NCBI GenBank assembly: GCA_003138515.1
Contig: PLGG01000047.1
Location: 97,011-161,010, forward strand
Reading direction: 5' to 3'
DNA: 64,000 nucleotides
Source: Acidobacteriaceae bacterium
GTDB taxonomy: Bacteria > Acidobacteriota > Terriglobia > Terriglobales > Acidobacteriaceae
In this document: piece after piece, positions 25,234 to 32,524 of the stretch
Layout of the letters: the number at the start of each line of letters is the position of its first letter
How positions within the stretch are numbered: position 1 is the first letter of the stretch
Program-made: the position numbers and the translations under genes
Notes under the pieces: generated by a model
Told to the model about the DNA's origin: nothing
What the model saw: the letters and a program-made list of their open reading frames with translations, nothing else
The model's database searches: none

Positions 25234-25256
25234 GGTAATTATATACTTGACAAATC
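25234..25256 (+). repeat. Left inverted repeat of the transposon (IRL)
   Basis: It starts GGTAATTATATACTTGAC and matches the reverse complement of the right end at 21 of 23 positions. Directly outside lies the target duplication CTAAACGG (25226-25233). It includes the -35 box of the transposase promoter. Confidence 0.88.
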
Positions 25257-25275
25257 AAATGGATTGTCCTATTCT
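25247..25275 (+). promoter_or_regulatory. Transposase promoter overlapping IRL
   Basis: TTGACA (25247-25252), a 17-bp spacer and TATTCT (25270-25275) form a good sigma-70 promoter. The expected transcription start is at or next to ATG 25282, and no Shine-Dalgarno sequence fits between, so the mRNA may be leaderless. Confidence 0.6.
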
Positions 25276-25281
25276 TAAATT

Positions 25282-26250
25282 ATGAAAGTGCCAAAGACTC
25301 TCCAACAAGCCATCATTCACTTCGCAAACCTTGATAATTGCTTGGCTTACATGGTCTCGCATCGCTGGCCAGCGGGCGTCGAGTGCCCTACCTGTGGCCG
25401 CAAGGATGTGACCTATCTGGCCAACCAAAAGAAGTGGCAGTGCAAAAGCGGCCATGCGAAGCGCCAGTTTACCGCCAAGGTCGGGACCATCTTCGAGGAT
25501 TCCCCTCTGGGCCTCGAAAAGTGGCTTCCTGCGGTGTGGCTCATCGCCACTGCAAAGAACGGTGTTAGCTCCTGCGAAATTGCCCGGTCCCTCGACGTGA
25601 CCCAAAAGACCGCATGGTTCATGCTGCATCGAATCCGCAAGGCAATGGCCAACGGCTCCATGATGAAGATCGGCGGCAATGGCGGAGAAGTCGAAGCGGA
25701 TGAAACCTTCATCGGCGGCAAGGCTCGGAACATGCACAAGGACGTTTACGAGCGCCGCATCACTGGAATGGGACAGAGCTTCCGCGACAAAACCATCGTG
25801 ATGGGGATGCTTGAGCGCGGGGGCCAGGTTCGCACTCAGATCATTCCAGACCGGCAAAAGCACACTTTGCAGCCCATCGTTCGCCAGCATGTCGAAGCTG
25901 GTGCGGCTCTCTTCACTGACGAGATGGGCGGATACAAAGGACTGCACAAAGAGTATCTGCATCAGATCATCGACCATGCCGTTTGCTACGTGAATGGCCG
26001 CATCCACACTAACGGCATGGAGAATTTCTGGAGCCTCTTGAAGCGGGGCATCAATGGAACCTACGTCAGTGTCGAGCCGTTTCATTTGTTCCGCTACCTC
26101 GATGAGCAAGCGTTTCGCTACAATAATCGCGCTACCAAAAAGAACCCGATGAATGATTCCGACCGTTTCTCTGTTGTCTTATCTCAAGTGGCCGGTAAGC
26201 GCCTCACCTATGCCGAAGTCACCGGCAAGGTGGGAGCGACGTGTTTCTAA
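25282..26250 (+). CDS. IS1595-family (ISXO2-like) DDE transposase
   Basis: A 322-residue transposase: N-terminal zinc ribbon (CPTCG, then WQCKSGH), helix-turn-helix region (SSCEIARSLDVTQKTAWFMLHRIR), and an RNase-H-like catalytic core. The core's acidic residues are in EADETFIGGK, LFTDEMGGY and NGMENFWSLLK. These features define the IS1595/ISXO2 group. Full length and undamaged, so the element may still move. It is expressed from a promoter inside the left inverted repeat and converges with the passenger operon. Confidence 0.93.
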   Translation: MKVPKTLQQAIIHFANLDNCLAYMVSHRWPAGVECPTCGRKDVTYLANQKKWQCKSGHAKRQFTAKVGTIFEDSPLGLEKWLPAVWLIATAKNGVSSCEIARSLDVTQKTAWFMLHRIRKAMANGSMMKIGGNGGEVEADETFIGGKARNMHKDVYERRITGMGQSFRDKTIVMGMLERGGQVRTQIIPDRQKHTLQPIVRQHVEAGAALFTDEMGGYKGLHKEYLHQIIDHAVCYVNGRIHTNGMENFWSLLKRGINGTYVSVEPFHLFRYLDEQAFRYNNRATKKNPMNDSDRFSVVLSQVAGKRLTYAEVTGKVGATCF

Positions 26251-26295
26251 TCCTTCACGTTTGAAGCGGGGCCGGAGGCCGAATGAGCTAAAGTC

Positions 26296-26625
26296 CTAGG
26301 CAAAACCAAGCGACTTCCTTACGGATTCCGCCTTTTTGAGCCGTTCAACAGCAGTTTCCAATTCCTTATCGAGCGAGAGTACAGCTTCGATTTTGGTCAC
26401 AGAAACATAGGAGTCGATGTTGTCTTCGATCTCAGCGCGCACTTCCTTGGCGCCGTCTTCGAGATGGGCACTTTCGCGGGTCATTCTAGCCAAAAGCCAA
26501 GTCACTTTCTGATGCAGGCCGCCCCACTGCTGAGCCCTAGCCCTCAGTAATGCCAGAGCCGCCTTTGCTTCCTCGACTTCCAGCAACGCTGCGCCCTGAA
26601 TGGCGCGTTTCGCTTCTCCGCTCAC
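26296..26625 (-). CDS. Transposon passenger: small coiled-coil protein
   Basis: A 109-residue protein with a GTG start and GGGAGG nine bases upstream. It is almost wholly helical and charged, with heptad patterns (LEVEEAKAALALLRARAQQW and LDKELETAVERLKKAES). It is the last gene of the minus-strand passenger operon and overlaps the preceding 72-residue frame by 89 bp, so translation is probably coupled. No family recognised; a partner or antitoxin-like role for the upstream HEPN protein is speculation. Confidence 0.6.
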   Translation of the reverse strand: MSGEAKRAIQGAALLEVEEAKAALALLRARAQQWGGLHQKVTWLLARMTRESAHLEDGAKEVRAEIEDNIDSYVSVTKIEAVLSLDKELETAVERLKKAESVRKSLGFA

Positions 26626-26755
26626 TTCTCGTTACCTCCCGGTTCCGTTTGTCCTCTGCCATCGCTGCTTTGACGGCTTTCGGATCAGCCTTCAGGATCG
26701 TGTCCAGCGCGCGATTGAAGGCTTCAAAGTCGGTGCTCCTGCTGCGATTTGCCAT
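26537..26755 (-). CDS. Transposon passenger: small basic protein
   Basis: A 72-residue protein starting at ATG 26755, nine bases after the stop of the HEPN gene. Residues 1-40 look like a folded helical unit (FEAFNRALDTILKADPKAVKAAM), then a very basic Arg/Ser/Gly tail. Its 3' part overlaps the next gene in another frame. The tail may be unstructured or nucleic-acid binding. Unrecognised; presence in a tight operon supports that it is real. Confidence 0.55.
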   Translation of the reverse strand: MANRSRSTDFEAFNRALDTILKADPKAVKAAMAEDKRNREVTRSERRSETRHSGRSVAGSRGSKGGSGITEG

Positions 26756-26764
26756 GCCCCGATC

Positions 26765-27631
26765 CTACGCTCCTATCAGATTTCCAGTACTCGTGTGACC
26801 CAACACGTGTTCAATAAATGCCACGGTCACTGTGAGCAGATATTCCGCAGTGCGCTTGTCATAGACCTTCTCCAACTCATGCAGTGCAGCATTCCGGTGG
26901 CCTCTGCTGATAGCCTGAATGTCGGTCAAAATCTCCCCATAGAACGGCTCTGAGGCTTTCCAAGCATCGGTCTTATCCCCATGCTTCTCGCGCATCTTCT
27001 TCTCGATGGCCTTGCCAATACCATCCCATGAACGCGCATCGAAATCGACCGCGAGCGACTTGGCAACGAGGCGCAAGCCATAGTCCACAACGCGCATCAA
27101 GTGAAACACACATGCTGTGTCCTCATCGTAGGCATAGCAGCGCCCCGCCGACTCCAATTCAGACCGAATTTCTGGATTCTGGCGGATGCCGGGATAGACG
27201 GAAAGCCACAATCCCAACTCGTAGTCTGGCTTTTCAACGTATCGGAATGCCCGCGTTTTTAGTTCCTCCAAAAGACGCCGCAGGAGTTGGTCGAGTTCCT
27301 GGCTAGCGCTCGACCAATTCTCACGCGCTAAGGCGCTGCGAACCGTCTCAATCTGGTATCGAGTGAGCTGCAAGTTGAACTTATATGTGTGCTCTAAGAG
27401 CTTTTCTAAGCATTCGTCCAACCTCGCCCGAGGCTTTTCATCCTGAAGCCATAGATGCGACATGCTCATCGACGAAATTATTTTCGTGATCTCAATGAAG
27501 TCCTCAGCAGCGTATCTCAGCACGTCCAGTAGGGACACCACCCCAAACCGCAAGCCGGACCATGGGCACACTCCTAGCCCGTCGCTTGGCCCTTCTCGGG
27601 TTAATGGGTAAATCGTCTCAGTTAAGGGCAT
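26765..27631 (-). CDS. Transposon passenger: HEPN-motif protein
   Basis: A 288-residue mostly helical protein. Near the C-terminus it has SRGHRNAALHELEK: the R-N-X3-H pattern (Arg246, His251) of HEPN ribonucleases, followed by the usual final helix (AEYLLTVTVAFIEHVL). The middle part (FHLMRVVDYGLRLVAKSLAVDF) fits the helical core before that motif. HEPN proteins often act in toxin-antitoxin or phage-defence systems by cutting RNA. The start at 27631 abuts the right inverted repeat; starts further in are possible because no clear ribosome site is seen. Nuclease activity is inferred. Confidence 0.65.
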   Translation of the reverse strand: MPLTETIYPLTREGPSDGLGVCPWSGLRFGVVSLLDVLRYAAEDFIEITKIISSMSMSHLWLQDEKPRARLDECLEKLLEHTYKFNLQLTRYQIETVRSALARENWSSASQELDQLLRRLLEELKTRAFRYVEKPDYELGLWLSVYPGIRQNPEIRSELESAGRCYAYDEDTACVFHLMRVVDYGLRLVAKSLAVDFDARSWDGIGKAIEKKMREKHGDKTDAWKASEPFYGEILTDIQAISRGHRNAALHELEKVYDKRTAEYLLTVTVAFIEHVLGHTSTGNLIGA

Positions 27632-27654
27632 GATTCGTCAAGTATATATTTACC
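27632..27654 (-). repeat. Right inverted repeat of the transposon (IRR)
   Basis: On the minus strand it begins GGTAAATATATACTTGAC, differing from IRL at two positions. The second copy of the target duplication CTAAACGG follows at 27655-27662. The TTGACG box inside may serve as -35 for the passenger operon. Confidence 0.88.
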
Positions 27655-27699
27655 CTAAACGGTAAATAGCCGCCAGCGTGACGGCCGGCTCTTTAGCGC

Positions 27700-27790
27700 T
27701 GCTAACTCCGCTGACTCGCTGACCTGCTGACCTGATGCTCCGGTCCTGTAGTCCCGTAGTCCCGCAGTCCCGAGCCGTTGGTCCCGAGTC
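27700..27790. repeat. Low-complexity CTGACTCGCTGACC/AGTCCCG tract, copy 2
   Basis: The same two-part composition and order as 10040-10110: CTGACTCGCTGACC-like units, then AGTCCCGTAGTCCCGCAGTCCCG. It lies just right of the transposon and at the 3' end of the SH3-type gene. Confidence 0.65.
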
Positions 27791-27791
27791 C

Positions 27792-29042
27792 CTATTTCCT
27801 ATGTCTCTGTTTTTTCGCTGCCGGCTTCTTCTCCCCCGGCTCGTGCGTGATCGGAATTGGCGCCATGTCCGGCCCGATGCGCTCGACCCGCGTGTCGATC
27901 ATGTCGTAATTGATCGTGCGCGGAGTCACCGGCCGCGTGATGCCCGTCGCGGCATCGGTTCTTATGTCGTTCGTGCCCGCAATCTGAAAGCTGAACGCGG
28001 GAACGCTTCCCTTCGCCGTGTTCTGCATAAACACGCGAACCGGCATGTAGCCCTGAATCGGATGCAGCCGGAAGGCCGTCTCGTAACGGTGGTGTTTGAT
28101 GCTCCACGTAAACACGCGCACTTCATTAAAGTCGAAAGGCAGCCCCGATTCGAGCGGGTCGAGCACGGTCAGGTATTCCGGAACCTGGTGGTCCGGCGTA
28201 TCGGACTCTGAGTCGTTCACCTTGGTCAGCACCCACGCGCCAACGATGCGCATGCCCTCGGCGTATTGCGCAATCGCATCCGGCGCATCCACATCCAGCC
28301 GGCTCGCGAGCAGCCAGCCCACGCGTCCCTGCGCATCGCGTGCCAGCCACCAGTCTTCCATTACGGGCGGCACAGCCGGCGCCACAGGTTCCGCGCCCGC
28401 GACTGTCGCTTTTGCATTGCCGGGCGGCGCTGGCGTTTTCGGATTCGTGGCCGGCGGCGTCTTGCCGGCTTCGCCGGGCTTTGCGGTTCTTGCTGATGGG
28501 AGCACTACTACCAGCGTCTCCGCTGGATTCTTCAGAGCCGACGCGCGCGCCAAAAGCTGCACCTTGGCGTTCGCCGCGAGCAGGTAGAAGCGCGGCGTCT
28601 CGCGGCCGGGAAGCAAGTGCATCGCGAGGTCGTCGCGCAAAGTCGCCGTGGCTTGTGCCGGATCGTCTTTATGTTGCTGGCTGAGCTGCGCAAACCCGTC
28701 GTAGGTCTTTTCGTCAATCACGGCGCGCTCTTCAATCCAGCCGGTCTGGTTCTTGTCGGTCTTGACCCGCAGAAAGCGCTTGCCATGCTCCAGCACTTCG
28801 AGCGGCTGCCCGTTCGCCACCTCGCACACGCGATTTGACACCGGAGCCACGCGGTCGTGCAGGTAGGTTGTGCGGATCGAAACGTAGACCATTTCATGAT
28901 GCTCGTGCCGGAATCGCGCGCAACCAACGGCGAATACAACACAGAGCAGAATTGCACAGCACAGCACCGCCAAAGGCAGCGCAAGAGCAACTGATATGCG
29001 CCGAAGAGAGCGAACAGGGAGGATTGGCAAACGAGTGAGCAC
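27792..29042 (-). CDS. Membrane-anchored protein with SH3-like domain
   Basis: A 416-residue protein: N-terminal hydrophobic anchor ([22 protein letters not shown], possibly a lipoprotein signal). A bacterial SH3-like segment follows ([20 protein letters not shown]...[19 protein letters not shown]...GWIEERAV). A proline/alanine-rich linker (about 190-235) leads to a second SH3-like unit ([19 protein letters not shown]), and a domain of unknown type ends in a basic tail. SH3-like domains of this sort usually bind cell-wall material. GTG start at 29042; ribosome site weak. Confidence 0.65.
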   Translation of the reverse strand: MLTRLPILPVRSLRRISVALALPLAVLCCAILLCVVFAVGCARFRHEHHEMVYVSIRTTYLHDRVAPVSNRVCEVANGQPLEVLEHGKRFLRVKTDKNQTGWIEERAVIDEKTYDGFAQLSQQHKDDPAQATATLRDDLAMHLLPGRETPRFYLLAANAKVQLLARASALKNPAETLVVVLPSARTAKPGEAGKTPPATNPKTPAPPGNAKATVAGAEPVAPAVPPVMEDWWLARDAQGRVGWLLASRLDVDAPDAIAQYAEGMRIVGAWVLTKVNDSESDTPDHQVPEYLTVLDPLESGLPFDFNEVRVFTWSIKHHRYETAFRLHPIQGYMPVRVFMQNTAKGSVPAFSFQIAGTNDIRTDAATGITRPVTPRTINYDMIDTRVERIGPDMAPIPITHEPGEKKPAAKKQRHRK

Positions 29043-29108
29043 AGCTCGTGGCGTTCAAGTTGAGAATAGCACTTTTGCAGCGAATCAATTGTTCTGTAAC
29101 TGAAGCCC

Positions 29109-30302
29109 CTAGTGGTTTGCGGCGAGTGCGATTCCGGCGTAACTGCTTGAAGAGTTGGTCAAGTCCAGTTGTCCGGCGGTCGTCGTATCGAAGATGTAGG
29201 CGTCGAAATAAGGACTGCCACCTGAATTCTCCGCAAGCACGAAGTGGTCGTCGCTATCCTCGACTAGAGACATCGGCTCAACGCCGGTTGACGCCGTCTC
29301 GCTGAGCTTGGTGAGTGAGAAGGTGGAATTGGAGTCGGAAACGGAAAAACCCGTGATAATACCCGCAGAAGTCGAATTCCAACTTGCAACATACACATAA
29401 TCGCCGGCGGATATGGGCAGGGTCGCATAGGGGCCAGTGCCGCCACTTGAATAGGGTGAGCCTGACACCTCAGCCAGCGCGCCGCCTGTGCCAATGGTGA
29501 AGACGCGCAACCCTCCGCTCGAGCCGGAGCCAGTCGCGCCCTCTTCTCCGATGTACAGCGCGCGGTCGCTGGGGTCGACAGCCACAGAGAGAGCGGATCC
29601 AGTTGTATTCGTAACCGGGTGTTCGGTGGCGTACGCCCCCGATCCAAACGGGTTGCTGCTCCCCGCAGAGAAGGAGAACGCCTCTGTTCCATCTGTGGCG
29701 CACGCAACAAATACGTATTGATTGTTGGGCGCGATCGCCAATTGATGGATGGTGGCGCCCGTGAGCGGAACGGTACAAACAACGCTGTTATTGGCGCAGT
29801 TTGGGCTCGACGAGTTGAGCTTGCCGGTGCTGCTGACAATCGGGACCGCGTTCAGCGTGCCTTGCCCGGACGTCTCCACGAGCCAGGAGTTTGTCGAATC
29901 CACCTGCATTGCCAATGCAGGATCAGAGTCGATAGCCAGCGAGGAATTGCCTAAAGTTAAATTGCCGTTGGAGATCGTATAAAGGTAAATGCCGCCGGTG
30001 ATCGTGCTGACGTACAGGAATTGGTCATTCGGGGCAACCGTGATTGCGATGGGCGTGGCAGGCACGGTAATGGGGGAACCGACAAGGGTCAACGTCCCTG
30101 AACTGATGTCATAAGTGATTACTTGGCTGGTCGATTTGTCCAGAACGTAAAAATAGCCGCTGGAAAGCGTCGTCGTCGTGGTGCCGCCGCCGCCGGTCGA
30201 TGAAGGAAGGTCCCAAAAGCCCTTGCATCCGTTCAGCACAGCAGCGACAACCACGAATGCTGCGATAACCACTCCAAGTGCTGCCCAATACCTGCTCTTC
30301 AT
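29109..30302 (-). CDS. Beta-propeller (lactonase-like) lipoprotein
   Basis: A 397-residue protein. ATG 30302 is preceded by GAGGAG; a lipobox VLNGC lies near residue 26, followed by a Gly/Thr linker. The body is built of repeated propeller blades with recurring AIAPNNQYVFVA, AVDPSDRALYIGE and TVAPNDQFLYVS strands, the pattern of 6-phosphogluconolactonase-like seven-bladed proteins. Such lipoproteins are common in Acidobacteriota, and enzymatic activity is not established. Likely anchored in the envelope. A longer in-frame start at 30374 is rejected because it precedes the lipobox by an odd Cys-rich segment. Confidence 0.75.
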   Translation of the reverse strand: MKSRYWAALGVVIAAFVVVAAVLNGCKGFWDLPSSTGGGGTTTTTLSSGYFYVLDKSTSQVITYDISSGTLTLVGSPITVPATPIAITVAPNDQFLYVSTITGGIYLYTISNGNLTLGNSSLAIDSDPALAMQVDSTNSWLVETSGQGTLNAVPIVSSTGKLNSSSPNCANNSVVCTVPLTGATIHQLAIAPNNQYVFVACATDGTEAFSFSAGSSNPFGSGAYATEHPVTNTTGSALSVAVDPSDRALYIGEEGATGSGSSGGLRVFTIGTGGALAEVSGSPYSSGGTGPYATLPISAGDYVYVASWNSTSAGIITGFSVSDSNSTFSLTKLSETASTGVEPMSLVEDSDDHFVLAENSGGSPYFDAYIFDTTTAGQLDLTNSSSSYAGIALAANH

Positions 30303-30508
30303 CTTCACTCCTCGTGCGTTGCCGTTCGAAAGCCAGTTCGTGCAGACGGAACTGCAGAAAAAGATTCTCCTCAAAGGGTACTGCTTGATTGCGCGGTTTG
30401 TCTTGTCGCCCGACTCAACACGCGTGAACGGCGCGGCGCCGTCTGCAATGGTCAGTGAATAGACGCGATTTGGAGGAATTCCGCTCTTCGCTGAGGGCGC
30501 GGCCGCGA

Positions 30509-31186
30509 TTAAGCCCGTGGAGCCAGCAGCTCCGGATCGTTGTTGCGCACATTCCCCACACGACTGCTCACCGGCCAGGCGCTCATCCGATCCGCTGGAA
30601 AAGGCCGCAGCAAGTCCACCGGGAGCCGCTCCACGGCGGTGGGCTCCAGCCAGCGGCTGTAATCCTTCGGCTCCAGAATCACCGGCATGCGATTGTGGAT
30701 GGGCTCGAGGACCTCGTTGGCATCCGTGGTCAGAATGGTGAAAGTCTCAAGCGCTTCGCCATCTTTAGGCCGCCGTCTCTCCCATAGTCCGGCGAAAGCG
30801 TAGGGTTCGCCGCTCTTCAATGCGATGGCGAACGGCTGTTTGGTCTTGGCGTCGATGTGCGCCCATTCGTAAAAGGCATCGGCGGGAACCAGGCAGCGCC
30901 GCTTGCGCAGTGCGTCGCGAAACGCAGGCTTGTTGGCCACCTCCTCCGCCCGCGCGTTGATCGTCGAATAACCGATCTTTGCGTCCTTGGCCCAGAAGGG
31001 GACCAGGCCCCAGCGCAGCAACGAAAACTCCCTGGCTCCAGAATCCTGGCTTGGCCGCACCACCGGCTGCACACTTTGCGGTGCAATGTTGTAACTGGCA
31101 GAGAAGGCCGGCAAGTCTTCCATGTCCACGCCGAACCAATCAGCAAGAACTTCTCGAGTAGACCTCCGCGCGAATCGTCCGCACAT
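30509..31186 (-). CDS. SRAP-domain protein (YedK/HMCES-like abasic-site DNA-protein crosslinker)
   Basis: A 225-residue SRAP protein. The catalytic Cys2 (MCGRFARR) is exposed after Met removal. Family residues are present: Asn in STINARAEE, Glu in FYEW and His in PIHNRMPVIL. In E. coli YedK and human HMCES these residues link the protein to abasic sites in single-stranded DNA to protect them. It begins five bases after the DUF2203 gene and has no ribosome site of its own, so translation is probably coupled. Confidence 0.9.
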   Translation of the reverse strand: MCGRFARRSTREVLADWFGVDMEDLPAFSASYNIAPQSVQPVVRPSQDSGAREFSLLRWGLVPFWAKDAKIGYSTINARAEEVANKPAFRDALRKRRCLVPADAFYEWAHIDAKTKQPFAIALKSGEPYAFAGLWERRRPKDGEALETFTILTTDANEVLEPIHNRMPVILEPKDYSRWLEPTAVERLPVDLLRPFPADRMSAWPVSSRVGNVRNNDPELLAPRA

Positions 31187-31191
31187 AAGCG

Positions 31192-31632
31192 CTAGTTAGG
31201 CCGGCCGCCGGATGCAGCGCGGCGGCGGAAGCGCTCATCGACAGGCTGGCGGCTTTGAAAACCCCCTTCAACCGTGTGCCAGTGTTCAATCGCCAGCTCG
31301 CCCATGCGCCAGCAAAGCAGAACCACCTCGTCGTCGACGCGGCACGGAAAGTCGAGCAGGCCGGAATCGAGATCCTTCACCTGGACGCCGATCGCGTCGA
31401 TCTCCGCGATGCTCTCGCGAACCTGCTTCAGATGCTCTTCCATTTCGGCGCGCTGCCTGGCAACGTTGGCGGAATTCACCCGCATTCCGCCCGATAGATA
31501 GATCTGCTGCGCCAGACCGTTGAGACTTGACTCCACGGTCTCGGCGGATCGCCTGCCTTCCACCGCGCGCTTGAGCAGCGACTCAAGCACCGGGAGCAGC
31601 GATTGCGCTTCGTCGAGAGTGAAAGTCTTCAT
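31192..31632 (-). CDS. DUF2203-family protein
   Basis: A 146-residue protein with the DUF2203 pattern: FTLDEAQSLLPVLESLL at the N-terminus and DLDSGLLDFPCRVDDEVVLLCWRMGE followed by IEHWHTVEGGF near the C-terminus. Function unknown in the family. AAGGA lies eight bases before ATG 31632. First gene of a two-gene unit with the SRAP protein. Confidence 0.85.
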   Translation of the reverse strand: MKTFTLDEAQSLLPVLESLLKRAVEGRRSAETVESSLNGLAQQIYLSGGMRVNSANVARQRAEMEEHLKQVRESIAEIDAIGVQVKDLDSGLLDFPCRVDDEVVLLCWRMGELAIEHWHTVEGGFQSRQPVDERFRRRAASGGRPN

Positions 31633-32524
31633 AGGCCCAATCCTTTTTGTTACAGCATACGACGATTTGCGTTAAAACAGTGTGCCGGCGACAGTACGGA
31701 GGCATCAGTCCAGCCACCCGGCTTCTGTTTTCCGGGGCAGTCGGAAGATCTGTTGCGGGGCGGCAGGCGGTTCGGCGGAACTCAATGGGTCTGCGTGCCC
31801 TATCAAACGGGTCGCGAAGAGGGTACCAGCGCATCAACCCTGTGGGTAACGGCTGGTTTCTGTGGATAAGTGCGTCAATTCATATTCGCCACATCGATTC
31901 GGAGCCAGTGCGGTATACTTCGTTCTGACGAAGTCGTCGCCTAGAAACTCCCGTTGATCGAAAGAGCCGATCGATAAAGATCGCGAAATCTGCCGGATAC
32001 CCGTAGTGTAGAGAAAGTAAACCCCTCCGGTTACGTTCGCGCGTTACCGGGGCGCACCAGTCATGACCATTGTGCCGTTGACACTCCACTGCTTCTCTCC
32101 TATGTTCGGAACACGAATGTAAAGTTCGAAATCGTGGGCGTGCCTCGTTCGCACCGCTTTTTTGGGGCCTTGATTATTGCTCCTGGTATTGTTCCATGGG
32201 TTCCCCGCTTCCCGTGAATTTTGCCAATTGGCAACGGACGAACGTGCCGTAATGGATTACTGGACGCAACGATAAACAAAAATCCTCAAACGGTTAGTGG
32301 AACAAAAGCCGCACAAGAGGCTTCATTACTCTCCCACCGGCTGGCCGCTTCTCGGGAAACCGCCCAGCTGCCGGGTAGTTTTGTTTTTTAGCTTAAGCGG
32401 CCATGCACCCATCGCATCCTGTGGATGCCGAAGACCCCATATTTTTGTGGCCGGGTGTGGGCGTGCAACGGTTCAGGCTCGCAGAGATTCTCTTGTAAAA
32501 CTGCACTCGAAGAAAGAGGCCTTG
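31633..32524. other. Long non-coding stretch before the exopolysaccharide locus
   Basis: About 890 bp with no convincing gene. An in-frame extension of the first regulator back to 32297 exists, but it has Cys/Arg-rich sequence and no ribosome site. The region separates minus-strand from plus-strand genes and must hold the promoter of the locus. A perfect 14-bp palindrome lies at 32221. Confidence 0.45.
32221..32234. promoter_or_regulatory. Perfect 14-bp palindrome, possible operator
   Basis: TTGCCAATTGGCAA is fully self-complementary and lies 290 bp before the first regulator gene of the locus. The size and symmetry fit a homodimeric regulator site. No known binding protein can be named. Confidence 0.4.

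Larger units (their letters stand above)
25234..27654. mobile_element. IS1595-family transposon with three passenger genes
   Basis: A 2421-bp element bounded by 23-bp inverted repeats (25234-25256 and 27632-27654, 21 of 23 positions equal) and flanked by the perfect 8-bp direct repeat CTAAACGG (25226-25233 and 27655-27662). IS1595 elements make 8-bp target duplications. It contains an ISXO2-type DDE transposase on the plus strand and a convergent three-gene operon on the minus strand. The intact ends and duplication show a recent, complete insertion. Some IS1595 subgroups are known to carry passenger genes. Exact subgroup unknown. Confidence 0.88.
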
